A stretch of DNA of 64,000 nucleotides from an uncultured Woeseia sp. (GTDB lineage: Bacteria; Pseudomonadota; Gammaproteobacteria; Steroidobacterales; Woeseiaceae): positions 1-64,000 of the forward strand of contig CAJWFK010000007.1 in the NCBI GenBank assembly GCA_913031125.1, written 5' to 3'. The position numbers and the translations under genes were made by a program. Under the pieces are notes generated by a model. That model was given only the letters and a program-made list of their open reading frames with translations. It was not told where the DNA came from and searched no databases. Positions 33,102 through 42,218 of the stretch are shown in pieces; the stretch's first letter is position 1, and each line of letters begins with the position of its first letter.

Positions 33102-34106
33102 ATGTTAAAAATTGGATACAAAGCCTCGGCGGAACAATTTGATCCGCGCCAACTACTTGAGTATTCGGTGATTGCCGAAGAGGTCGGTTTCGACACCGTT
33201 ATGGTCAGTGATCATTTTCAGCCATGGCGACACAACGATGGTCATGCACCTTATTCATTTGCGTGGCTTGCAGCGCTCGGTGAACGTACTTCACGTGTCC
33301 AGATGGGTACCAGCGTCATGACACCGACGTTCAGGTACCACCCATCAATTGTGGCCCAGGCCTTTGGCACCTTAGCCTGCCTGAATCCGGGCCGGGTGAT
33401 TCTGGGTGTTGGTACGGGCGAATCAATGAATGAGGTTCCGGCAATCGGTATCGAGTGGCCGAAATTTAAGGAGAGATTCCGGCGCCTGCGGGAATCGTGT
33501 GACCTGATCCGGCAGTTATGGACCGAGGAGCGTGTAACTTACGAGGGAGAGTACTACCAGACAGAGAATGCCACTATCTATGATCGACCGAGCGAACCGG
33601 TTCCAATCTATATTGCTGCGGGCGGGCCTACTGTTTCTCGATTTGCCGGTAGGGTTGGTGACGGATTTATCTGCACCAGCGGTAAAGATCCGAAACTTTA
33701 TACGGATACTCTTTTGCCTAATGTACAGATTGGTTTAGAGAGGTCCGGTCGCAACATAGACGATATCGAAAAAACTATTGAGATGAAGGTTTCATACGAT
33801 CACGATCAGGAGCAGGCACTGCAGGACACAGCCTATTGGGCGGCGCTTGCTCTTTCGGCAGAGGAAAAAATGGGTACAGAGGACCCGGTTAAGTTGGAAA
33901 AACTAGCCGATGACTTGCCACTCGAGCGGGCTGCAAGCCGTTGGATTGTCTCTGGTGACCCGGATGAGCACATTGAACGGATTGCGCCTTATATCGAACT
34001 TGGTTTTACTCATCTGGTATTTCATGCGCCCGGACCAGATCAGGAACGGTTTTTACGGCTATATGGAAAAGAAATCCTGCCGCGCTTGAGAAAACAATTC
34101 TGTTAA
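33102..34106 (+). CDS. fgd: F420-dependent glucose-6-phosphate dehydrogenase
   Basis: 334 residues of the luciferase-like F420 family. From memory of the Mycobacterium tuberculosis FGD1 sequence, the match runs throughout: GYKASAEQF, SDHFQPWRH, GTSVMTPTFRYHPS, GVGTGES, ICTSGK and HLVFHAPGPDQERFL. The residues known for FGD1 correspond to E11, D37, H38, W42 and E107 here, and the phosphate-binding Lys-Lys-Arg set is kept (SGK, VKLEK, SRWIV). This separates it from generic LLM oxidoreductases. It turns glucose 6-phosphate and F420 into 6-phosphogluconolactone and F420H2. Last gene of the F420/pentose phosphate run. Confidence 0.93.
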   Translation: MLKIGYKASAEQFDPRQLLEYSVIAEEVGFDTVMVSDHFQPWRHNDGHAPYSFAWLAALGERTSRVQMGTSVMTPTFRYHPSIVAQAFGTLACLNPGRVILGVGTGESMNEVPAIGIEWPKFKERFRRLRESCDLIRQLWTEERVTYEGEYYQTENATIYDRPSEPVPIYIAAGGPTVSRFAGRVGDGFICTSGKDPKLYTDTLLPNVQIGLERSGRNIDDIEKTIEMKVSYDHDQEQALQDTAYWAALALSAEEKMGTEDPVKLEKLADDLPLERAASRWIVSGDPDEHIERIAPYIELGFTHLVFHAPGPDQERFLRLYGKEILPRLRKQFC

Positions 34107-34225
34107 TTTTATTCAGTTGTATCTGGCGGGTAATCTGATCAGTTTTTTGGGTACTTTTAAAACTGTCCGATTTTGGGCAATATCGATTAATGAGAACAAG
34201 AATAAAAAGAAAAGGGGGCTAACCT

Positions 34226-35677
34226 ATGACGACGGGTAATGAAGGGGATATGGGCAGCTCCGCAGACGGACTGAACACGCGTTTGAAGCCAGGATCGGTT
34301 GGGGTGCTCGCTATTGCAACCATCGTATTGTCATCGGTAGCACCTCTGGGCGCTGTTGTAGGTGGGTCGCCCATAGTATTTGGCGCTGCAGGGGTTGGAG
34401 CTCCTGCGGCTTACCTGTTAGTAGGGGGTCTTTTCTTACTGTTTTCAGTTGGCTACATCGCCATGAGCAAGCACGTGGTTAGTGCGGGTGGTTTTGTTGC
34501 ATATGCGGCAAAAGGTTTTGGTCCCAGGGCCGGAAGCATGCTTGGCGGTGTGGCTTTACTTGCTTACTTTTCACTGATAGCTGGCTTATGGGGATTTTTC
34601 TCAGGAATTTCTGGCTTCATACTCGAGGGAACATTTGGTTTTGCTCCGGAACCACTGGTCTCTTTCGTTGTCCTGCTAGCCTTGGTCACCGCGTTAATCT
34701 ATTACGGTGTAGATCTCAGCGTAAAGATTTTAGTGGTTTTATTATCCCTAGAATTGTTCATCCTGATTGTTTTGTCCGGAGCGATTTTGTTGCAGGGAGG
34801 CGCGTCAGGAATTGAAATGAAGAGTTTCGATCTGGGTAATCTTTTTACTCCGGGCATTGGAATTGCATTCCTTTTCGCAACAACATGTTTTACCGGATTT
34901 GAAGGTACGGTTGTGTTTTCGGAGGAGGCGCGCGATCCAGAAAAGACTATTCCGCGTGCCGCCTATCTTTCTATCATATTTATTGCGGTTTTCTATACCA
35001 CAGTGACTTGGGCGCTAGGTATCGGTTATGGCGCTGAGGCGGTTCAGGAAGTTGCCAACAATGATCCGGAGGGATTTGTTTTCGCGCTGTCTCCGCAATA
35101 TGTTGGCGATTGGCACATGACTGCCATGAATCTCCTGATTCTGACCAGTTTGCTTGCCATGTTCATAGGTTTTCATAGCATCGTTTCGCGTTACCTTTTT
35201 GCTTTGGCGCGTGCAGGTCTTTTGCCTGCCGGTTTAGGGAAAACAAATGCGGCTGATGGCAACCCGCAGCGGGCTGCATTAACGGTGTCATTTGTTACCT
35301 TGCTTATTGTTGGTATTTTCCTGATTGCTGGCGCAGATCCACTCGCAGTTATTTATCAATGGTTTGTTGCATTAGGGACTGTGAGCATTCAATTAGTCCT
35401 TATTTTTGCCAGTATTTCGATGCTCGCATTTTTCCGACGAGAGCAGGTGGATCAGCGAATATGGCATACGCGTATCGCTCCGGGTATTGCTGCGATCGGT
35501 TTTACGACTATATGTACTATCGCGGTGATTAATTATGATTTTCTGTTAGGCGGCCAGGGCGGTATCGCTCGCTGGATGCTGGTTGGCATTCCCCTGCTAG
35601 CATTAACAGGATGGATGATTGGCTCATCTCGTATCGCAGCAGGTGAGAAGTTGGATCTGGAACGAATTAAGGGTTGA
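34226..35677 (+). CDS. APC family amino acid/amine permease
   Basis: 483 residues with about 12 hydrophobic segments. GSVGVLAIATIVLSSVAPLGAVVGGSP is the usual first-helix motif of amino acid/polyamine/organocation permeases, with unwound glycine regions, and FEGTVVFSEEARDPEKTIPRAAYLS is the conserved loop. A GGGGG-containing ribosome site lies before the ATG at 34226. It is followed by an aldehyde dehydrogenase and a copper amine oxidase, so it most likely takes up an amine or amino acid for that pathway. 119 bp separate it from fgd, so it is probably a new unit. Confidence 0.88.
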   Translation: MTTGNEGDMGSSADGLNTRLKPGSVGVLAIATIVLSSVAPLGAVVGGSPIVFGAAGVGAPAAYLLVGGLFLLFSVGYIAMSKHVVSAGGFVAYAAKGFGPRAGSMLGGVALLAYFSLIAGLWGFFSGISGFILEGTFGFAPEPLVSFVVLLALVTALIYYGVDLSVKILVVLLSLELFILIVLSGAILLQGGASGIEMKSFDLGNLFTPGIGIAFLFATTCFTGFEGTVVFSEEARDPEKTIPRAAYLSIIFIAVFYTTVTWALGIGYGAEAVQEVANNDPEGFVFALSPQYVGDWHMTAMNLLILTSLLAMFIGFHSIVSRYLFALARAGLLPAGLGKTNAADGNPQRAALTVSFVTLLIVGIFLIAGADPLAVIYQWFVALGTVSIQLVLIFASISMLAFFRREQVDQRIWHTRIAPGIAAIGFTTICTIAVINYDFLLGGQGGIARWMLVGIPLLALTGWMIGSSRIAAGEKLDLERIKG

Positions 35678-35835
35678 ATCAGCAAGGGTTCAGAAATTCT
35701 CTGTGTGTTTGTAGGTGCAGAAAATGGTAAATTTCTCGGGCAATAATAAAAACATTAATTTCGATTCTTAAATTTTTAAAACCACAATCGAATTTTTCCA
35801 CAATAAACTGTGGGTCGCCCATTAACCCCATTGCC

Positions 35836-35844
35836 AAAGGAGGG
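35836..35844 (+). promoter_or_regulatory. Strong ribosome binding site setting a TTG start
   Basis: AAAGGAGGG, nearly a full anti-16S match, ends 7 bases before the TTG at 35852, which is in frame with the aldehyde dehydrogenase. No ATG or GTG lies at suitable spacing. This site decides the start against the GTG at 35810. Confidence 0.8.
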
Positions 35845-35851
35845 CATCAGA

Positions 35852-37360
35852 TTGTTTATTCCAAAGTTTGAAACAGTCCTGGATCCGACGGCGCTGGAAT
35901 TTATTGGTGCTAAACAACAAATTTTCATAGATGGCGAGTTTGTTGATGCGGTTGGAGGTGAATTTTTTCCAACAAGCGACCCGGCCAGTACCCGACAAAT
36001 AACGGAAGTGCCCTTAAGCGATACTCGTGACGTCGATTTGGCGGTAGCAGCCGCAAACCGGGCATTAGAAGACCCGAGTTGGGCACGCATGTTGCCCTCC
36101 GATCGACAGAAGCTTTTGCTGGACCTTGCCGACCTGATCGAAGCGCATGGTGAAACTATCGCTAATTTAGAAACTCTCGACCAGGGCCAACCGCTCTGGG
36201 TCTCCGAGGCGGTGCAGGTCAATATGGGAGTGGACTATATTCGCTATATGGCCGGTTGGGCCACGAAGCTGGACGGGAGTAATGTTGATCTCTCGGTCAG
36301 GGAGCCCGCTGGGATGAATTTCCAGGCTTATACGCGGCGTGAGCCCGTTGGCGTCGTTGCCGCAATTGTGCCCTGGAATTTCCCACATTTGATGGCCTTA
36401 TGGAAAATTATTCCGGCATTAACCTGCGGTTGTACCGTGATATTGAAACCGGCAGAAGATACGCCACTTACGGCACTGTATTTAGCTCGACTATGTCGGG
36501 AAGCTGGGTTTCCAAAAGGGGTCGTCAATGTCATTACGGGAACAGGCCCTGAAGTCGGTGCGCCATTAAGCGGTCACCCAAATGTCAATAAGGTGGCATT
36601 TACCGGTTCAACGGCGACTGGTCAGGCAATTGGACATGCTGCTATTGATAATATGACACGTTTTTCGCTTGAAACCGGGGGTAAATCGCCAGTTTTGGTT
36701 CTGGAAGATATTGATCCCGATTTCCTGTCACCGAACGCGGCGATGGCGACTTTATTCAACTCGGGCCAGCAATGCGTGGCAGGTTCGCGTTTGTATCTAC
36801 CCAAAAAACGTTATGACCAATATATGGATCGCCTACTGGATATGGCTTTTTGGTTAAAGACCGGTTCTGGATTTGACCGAACTGTGCACCTGGGTCCGAT
36901 GGTTTCCAAGGAACATATGGACCGTGTGATGGGCTTCATAGAGCGAAGCGAGGAGGCTGGTGCAAAAATTGAAGTGGGTGGAAATATGGTCGAAAACACA
37001 GAAGGCTTCTTCGTCCGGCCAACGGTACTTACAGGGGTGGATCATTCCTATGAGTGCGTCAGAGAAGAAATTTTCGGGCCAGTCATTTGTGTGATGACGT
37101 ATGACGATATGGATGACCTGGTGAGTAAAGCGAACGATAATCAATATGGCCTTGGAGCATCGATATGGAGCCAGAATATCTCCAAGGTCAATATGCTGAT
37201 TCCCCGAATTAAAGCTGGCACCGTATGGGTCAACTGTCATTCGGTATTTGATGCCAATTTACCGTTTGGCGGCAGGAAATTATCGGGGATGGGGAAAGAA
37301 CACGGTCGGAGTGCTATAGAACTTTTCACAGAAGAGAAGGCCGTTTGTATTGCCTATTAA
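35852..37360 (+). CDS. NAD(P)-dependent aldehyde dehydrogenase
   Basis: 502 residues of the betaine/phenylacetaldehyde-type aldehyde dehydrogenase family. The catalytic Cys is C308 in NSGQQCVAGSRLYL, the general-base Glu is in LETGGKSPVLVLED, and the cofactor site is seen in AIVPWNFPHLMALWKI and FTGSTATGQAIG. It oxidises an aldehyde to the acid. Start taken as the TTG at 35852. Neighbours are a permease and an amine oxidase, so the aldehyde is probably the amine oxidase product; H2O2 and ammonia would be the other products. Confidence 0.93.
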   Translation: MFIPKFETVLDPTALEFIGAKQQIFIDGEFVDAVGGEFFPTSDPASTRQITEVPLSDTRDVDLAVAAANRALEDPSWARMLPSDRQKLLLDLADLIEAHGETIANLETLDQGQPLWVSEAVQVNMGVDYIRYMAGWATKLDGSNVDLSVREPAGMNFQAYTRREPVGVVAAIVPWNFPHLMALWKIIPALTCGCTVILKPAEDTPLTALYLARLCREAGFPKGVVNVITGTGPEVGAPLSGHPNVNKVAFTGSTATGQAIGHAAIDNMTRFSLETGGKSPVLVLEDIDPDFLSPNAAMATLFNSGQQCVAGSRLYLPKKRYDQYMDRLLDMAFWLKTGSGFDRTVHLGPMVSKEHMDRVMGFIERSEEAGAKIEVGGNMVENTEGFFVRPTVLTGVDHSYECVREEIFGPVICVMTYDDMDDLVSKANDNQYGLGASIWSQNISKVNMLIPRIKAGTVWVNCHSVFDANLPFGGRKLSGMGKEHGRSAIELFTEEKAVCIAY

Positions 37361-37420
37361 GGCAAACTAACAGGCAATGCACGTTAATTAATTCCAGGAT
37401 TTCTGTGCTGGGAGAAAACT

Positions 37421-39505
37421 ATGTCAAAGAAATCGAAAACAGAAACTGAAGTAACTATGTACCCACGTTATGGGTCAGATTACCCACTTGATCCGCTTAC
37501 CTATGATGAATTGGAGAGGGCTGTCTCTATTCTCCACGAGAATGAGAATTTTACAGCGTCATTGAGGTTCGTAGATATAACCCTTAAAGAACCAACAAAG
37601 AAAATGATGGCAGCTTACCAGCGTGGGGATTCATTTGAACGTGAGGCTGACGTTGTTCTTTTGGATAATGAAAACGAAATCACTATTGAGGCAGTTGTCT
37701 CCCTGTCGCAAAACAGGGTTTTGGAATTTGCCGACACCAAAGAAGTGGGGCAGCCACTGATTGTGCAAGACGAGTTCATCGAAATGACCATGGTTTGTAT
37801 GCAGAATGAAGAGGTCATCCGTGCATTGGAAAAGCGTGGCCTGGATATCTCCCAGCGCGGACAGGTCCAGATCGACCCGCTGTCATTCGGATATTTTGAT
37901 GATGAATTTGAAGACGCTGATAATCACCAGCGTCGCTTGGTGCGCGGCTATTTCCTAGCCCGTAACGAGGCTAATGACAATGCATATGCGCATCCTATCG
38001 AGGGATTGATGGTAACAGTTGACCTGCATAAGCAGGAGGTTGTTGAAGTCTTCGACAGTGGTGTGGTTCCGGTTCCGGAAACTATGCGCAACTACGAGCG
38101 ACAATACATCGAGAAATTTCGTGACCGGCCAAAGCCTATTGAGATCACGCAGCCTGAAGGTGTGAATTACAAGGTTGAGGGCTGGCGTGTCGACTGGCAG
38201 CGATGGAGTTTTCGGATCGGATTTAATTTGCGGGAAGGTTTGGTCCTGCATGATATCCGTTACAACGACGTCGATAAGGGGGAGGTACGGGAAATTTGCC
38301 GACGCGCATCTATCGCGGAAATGACTGTTCCCTATTGTGATGCCTCTCCAACGAGTTCCCGTAAAAATGCGTTTGACGTTGGTGAATACGGCTTAGGGGG
38401 GCTGGCTAACTCCCTGACACTGGGCTGTGATTGCCTGGGCGAAATCAAATATTTTGATTTCGACTTCATCAATGCTTTTGGTGAAATCGAATCGATTCCA
38501 CATGCGGTTTGTATGCATGAAGAAGACGATTCCATCCTTTGGAAGCATACAGACCTTCGAACAGAGCGAGTTGAAAATAGGCGTTCGACAAAGCTGATTC
38601 TATCGTTCATCGCAACTGTAGGTAATTATGAGTACGGTTTTTATTGGGTTTTTCGCCAGGATGGCTCGATAGAGCTGGAAGTAAAAGCCCTGGGTGTGAT
38701 GCAGACCGGCGCCCTTAAGGAGGGTGAGACCGCGAAATTTGGGACGTTGGTTGAAGATCGTGTATATGCGGTTAACCATCAGCATTTTTTCTGTGCCCGA
38801 CTAGATATGACGATTGATGGGGAAAAGAACCAGGTCGTTGAAACAGAATCTTTAGCAGACCCGATCGGCGAAACGAATCCCTATGGTAATGCCTTCTATA
38901 CTAAAACCACGGTGTTCAAGACAGAGCAGGAAGCGCAGCGCCGGCACAAATATGAGACGGTCCGGACCTGGACGATTCAAAATCCAAATAACAGGAATCG
39001 TATGGGTGCAAACCCCGGTTACCGGATACAGCCAATGGAGGTTGTATCTCCTTTTTTCCAGGAAGGCTCAGTTATTCATCGACGTGCTGGTTTTCTGCTG
39101 AATCATCTTTGGGTAACCCCCTACAACGAAAAAGAGTACTTTCCTGCCGGGCAATATCCCAACCAGAATCCCGGGCCGGACGGGCTTCCTAAATGGACAG
39201 AGCAAAACCGTAATATAGAAAACGAAGATATTGTGGTCTGGTATTGTTTTGGCCACCACCATGTCCCAAGGTTGGAAGATTGGCCGATGATGCCGACTGC
39301 AAAATTGGGTTTTATGCTGAAACCGTCGGGTTTCTTTGATACGTCGCCATGTCTCGATCTGCCGCCTGCAAAATGTGATCCGTGTTGTGAGACAGAAGAT
39401 GGTTATGTGCCGATGCGGCGATCTAAACGTATGCGCCGCACCATTCGTTATGAAAATCTAAAAGCTGAGGAAGAGCAGCGCCGTAAAGATAGTAAAAAGT
39501 CTTAG
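37421..39505 (+). CDS. Copper amine oxidase (primary-amine oxidase)
   Basis: 694 residues. The topaquinone-forming Tyr is Y403 in TVGNYEYGF and the catalytic-base Asp is D319 in NAFDVGEYGLGG; their spacing of 84 residues equals that in Arthrobacter globiformis amine oxidase. Copper His ligands are His-x-His in NHQHFFCARLD and the distal His in GFLLNHLWVTPY. It converts a primary amine to aldehyde, ammonia and H2O2. No signal peptide is seen, so it is likely cytoplasmic. A Cys-rich tail (CDPCCETEDG) and a basic C-terminus (RRSKRMRRTIR) extend beyond the usual end. Confidence 0.95.
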   Translation: MSKKSKTETEVTMYPRYGSDYPLDPLTYDELERAVSILHENENFTASLRFVDITLKEPTKKMMAAYQRGDSFEREADVVLLDNENEITIEAVVSLSQNRVLEFADTKEVGQPLIVQDEFIEMTMVCMQNEEVIRALEKRGLDISQRGQVQIDPLSFGYFDDEFEDADNHQRRLVRGYFLARNEANDNAYAHPIEGLMVTVDLHKQEVVEVFDSGVVPVPETMRNYERQYIEKFRDRPKPIEITQPEGVNYKVEGWRVDWQRWSFRIGFNLREGLVLHDIRYNDVDKGEVREICRRASIAEMTVPYCDASPTSSRKNAFDVGEYGLGGLANSLTLGCDCLGEIKYFDFDFINAFGEIESIPHAVCMHEEDDSILWKHTDLRTERVENRRSTKLILSFIATVGNYEYGFYWVFRQDGSIELEVKALGVMQTGALKEGETAKFGTLVEDRVYAVNHQHFFCARLDMTIDGEKNQVVETESLADPIGETNPYGNAFYTKTTVFKTEQEAQRRHKYETVRTWTIQNPNNRNRMGANPGYRIQPMEVVSPFFQEGSVIHRRAGFLLNHLWVTPYNEKEYFPAGQYPNQNPGPDGLPKWTEQNRNIENEDIVVWYCFGHHHVPRLEDWPMMPTAKLGFMLKPSGFFDTSPCLDLPPAKCDPCCETEDGYVPMRRSKRMRRTIRYENLKAEEEQRRKDSKKS

Positions 39506-39530
39506 TAGCTCTGCAGTAATTTGGTTCACA

Positions 39531-41078
39531 TCATTCCGGGACTAGAACTTTGCCTGCTAATAGCTCACTTAGAGCACCATTTTGCCGCGCAATTTTTCCA
39601 TTAACGACAACGAGGTCAAAGCCATCAGCTAGTTGGAATGGCTGTGGGTAGGTAGCGTTCGCTTTTACGTTTTCAGGATCAAAAACTATTAAGTCGGCAA
39701 CCATCCCGACTTTTATAGTGCCCCGGTCGGAAATATTCAGAATAGAAGCAGCATAAGAAGTCATTTTCCGAATGGCTTCAGCCATAGATAGCAGCTGCTT
39801 ATCATAAACGTAGGTTTCGATAATCTTAGCGAAAGTTGCATGGCCCCTAGGATGGAAACCTGTTGGGCTACCATCGGAGCCTATGCCAATGATAGGGTCC
39901 TGGATAAGCGAAGTTTGCAAAACGTCATCCATGACAAAATAAGCCCCTGAGGCACCAGATGGCCCAATTACATCAATCAGGACATCTTCAAAAGACATTT
40001 CAAGTTCATGTGAAAGATTGGCTAACGTCTTACCCGTCCAAGGCTCGGTACCCAGTAAAGTGGCGCTCGGGCCATTACGTTGATTAACTCTATTGCGGAG
40101 ATACTCGGCGAGCTCGGCGCGGCGATTCTTCTTAGCCAAATTAAATTGTTCCAGTGTTTTCGCCCATACCGGAAATAGTATTCCAATTCCGGTATAGCTG
40201 GCATTGTATGGATAGATATCGGCAGTTATATCGATACCTTTGAGGCGTGCTTCGCGAAGGATAGCCAGAATTTCATTCGCCCGGTCCGTACCCGCGCCAT
40301 ATACAGATTTTAGGTGTGAGACATGTACACGAGAGCTTTGACCTTGTTCGAGCAACTCGGCGATAGACGCCTCCAGATGCTGGTCGTCTTCATTTCTGAT
40401 ATGACTCATGATCAGCTTATCATGACTACCAACCACTTCCGCAAGCGCCTTTAACTCTGGAAGTTTTGCATTTAATCCGGGGTTGTACTCAAGTCCGGTA
40501 CTTAAACCAAATGTGTACTCTAATGTGTCATCGAGCATTTCAAGCATTTGATTCATATGCTCTTGTTCAGGTGAATCAGATATTCCGATGCCGGACTGAT
40601 TGCGCAAGCTACCATGCCCAACGAACATCGCAAGATTTGTTCCAATCCCTTTAGCACTAACATTGTCCAGCCAAGTAGAGAGGGGGTTAAAGTCGGGGCT
40701 ATAGCCGTCTTGGCCGAGAGTTATTGTTGTGACCCCCATCGCAAGAAAGTTTTTCATGGCAGGGGTCTGAAGCGGGTTACCGTGAGAATGCAAATCAATA
40801 AACCCGGGCGCGATTATTCGTTCTTTTGCATCGATATGGTGCCGTATCCGGTTACTCATATCTTTTTCTGAAAAGGAGGCATTGCCAACAAACACAATTT
40901 TGTCACCAACTACTGCTATGTCTGCATTAAATGGGGCATTGCCGAGGCCATCAAAGACCTGGCCGTTCTCGATAAACAGATCGATGCCGTCATACTGCGG
41001 AAGAAAAGGCTGCTGTGCTTGCTGACAGGCTGACAGGAATACGGCTAAGCCCAGATATAGAGTTTTGGTAGGTTTCAT
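39531..41078 (-). CDS. N-acyl-D-amino-acid deacylase-like amidohydrolase, lipoprotein
   Basis: 515 residues. The signal MKPTKTLYLGLAVFLSAC ends in a lipobox with Cys18, so the enzyme should be membrane-anchored outside the cytoplasm. The amidohydrolase metal motif is GFIDLHSHGNPL, the middle ligands are in STGLEYNPG, MSHIRNEDD and VHVSHLK, and the distal Asp is in IGIGSDGSPTGFHPRGHATF, as in D-aminoacylases. The end of the protein (GTIKVGMVADLIVFDPE) is the usual beta sandwich. Substrates are likely N-acyl amino acids or similar. Convergent with the amine oxidase gene. Confidence 0.88.
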   Translation of the reverse strand: MKPTKTLYLGLAVFLSACQQAQQPFLPQYDGIDLFIENGQVFDGLGNAPFNADIAVVGDKIVFVGNASFSEKDMSNRIRHHIDAKERIIAPGFIDLHSHGNPLQTPAMKNFLAMGVTTITLGQDGYSPDFNPLSTWLDNVSAKGIGTNLAMFVGHGSLRNQSGIGISDSPEQEHMNQMLEMLDDTLEYTFGLSTGLEYNPGLNAKLPELKALAEVVGSHDKLIMSHIRNEDDQHLEASIAELLEQGQSSRVHVSHLKSVYGAGTDRANEILAILREARLKGIDITADIYPYNASYTGIGILFPVWAKTLEQFNLAKKNRRAELAEYLRNRVNQRNGPSATLLGTEPWTGKTLANLSHELEMSFEDVLIDVIGPSGASGAYFVMDDVLQTSLIQDPIIGIGSDGSPTGFHPRGHATFAKIIETYVYDKQLLSMAEAIRKMTSYAASILNISDRGTIKVGMVADLIVFDPENVKANATYPQPFQLADGFDLVVVNGKIARQNGALSELLAGKVLVPE

Positions 41079-41272
41079 CGTTGTGCCAACATAGCATATT
41101 GCCTTTTAGGTATTTCTGCTTTTCAAATCAAAATTATCGAGTGCTAACAAAAATGCATAAACGATGTGTTCGATTTCAATGTTGTGGGAGTTTAGCGGTA
41201 ATATTTTGCAACCTTTGAGCTCTGGTTGTTAACCTATTCATGGCTTTAGTGCATCTTTTATGGGAGTAAATC

Positions 41273-42211
41273 CTGAATAAACTTAGATTACTTTTTTTGG
41301 CAGGGCTGGTATCGATCCAGGTTGTGGCCTGCGATAATTCGGGAATTCCGGTTAGTAAAAGCTCGAAGATAATTCTAGTGACTGGTGCGACCGGTACCCA
41401 GGGCGGGGCGGTTGCGCGAGAGCTTGTTAAACGAGGTTATTCAGTCCAGGGACTCAGCCGTAATCCGAGTAGCCAAAGAGCTTTAGAACTCACCGCACTC
41501 GGAATCCGGGTTATCAAAGGTGATTTTGATGATGCGGCATCACTCGATGCGGCCATGCAAGATGTATATGGTGTTTTTGCCGTTACTAACTACTGGGAGC
41601 ATGGATTCGAACGTGAGATTGCACATGGCAGGCAGTTGATTGACGCTGCGGAGCGGGCTGACGTTAAACATTTTGTTTTTTCCTCTGTCGCCGGTGCTGA
41701 TTCCGATTCCGATTTACCGCATTTTGAAAGCAAGGCCCAGATTGAAATCTACCTGGACAATTCGGTAGTGGAGTACACGATCGTACGGCCAGTTGAGTTC
41801 CTAGATAACTTGCGGGACCAACGGGCAGAGCTTATGGCTGGAAGCTTCGTTGATCCCCGTGACAGTGATAAAAGTCACCAATGGATAGCGGCCCGCGACA
41901 TCGGATTTTTTGTCGGGGAGGCGTTTGATAACCCGGCTACTTGGATAGGTGTGACGGAGGAAATAGCGGGCGTTGAAATGACCTTAAATGAATTTACCGC
42001 GGCCGTATCAAATGCCCTAAGGGTAGATGTGCAGCACATTCAGGTCAGTTGGGAAGATTATGAAGCGGTGGCCGGTAGGGAGATAACTGAAATGGTGCGA
42101 TGGTTTGATGAGGTGGGCTATGCTGCGGATATTGAGCGCTTGCGTGACCAACATCCGGATTTGCTGACGGTTGAAGATTATTTAACAGGGGAGGGCTGGA
42201 ACAATCACTAG
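41273..42211 (+). CDS. NmrA-like NAD(P)-binding protein with apparent lipoprotein signal
   Basis: About 313 residues. The core from residue 31 (KIILVTGATGTQGGAVARELVKRGY) is an NmrA/HSCARG-type Rossmann fold, with HFVFSSVAGAD and EYTIVRPVEFLDNL typical of it. The only in-frame ATG/GTG/TTG choice near the front is the TTG at 41297, but the frame continues upstream to give NKLRLLFLAGLVSIQVVAC, a clean lipoprotein signal with lipobox VVAC. A CTG at 41273 sits 6 bases after GGGAG and is proposed as the start. A nucleotide-binding protein outside the cytoplasm would be odd. It is 7 bp upstream of the DUF885 gene. Confidence 0.7.
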   Translation: MNKLRLLFLAGLVSIQVVACDNSGIPVSKSSKIILVTGATGTQGGAVARELVKRGYSVQGLSRNPSSQRALELTALGIRVIKGDFDDAASLDAAMQDVYGVFAVTNYWEHGFEREIAHGRQLIDAAERADVKHFVFSSVAGADSDSDLPHFESKAQIEIYLDNSVVEYTIVRPVEFLDNLRDQRAELMAGSFVDPRDSDKSHQWIAARDIGFFVGEAFDNPATWIGVTEEIAGVEMTLNEFTAAVSNALRVDVQHIQVSWEDYEAVAGREITEMVRWFDEVGYAADIERLRDQHPDLLTVEDYLTGEGWNNH

Positions 42212-42218
42212 TCCATTT

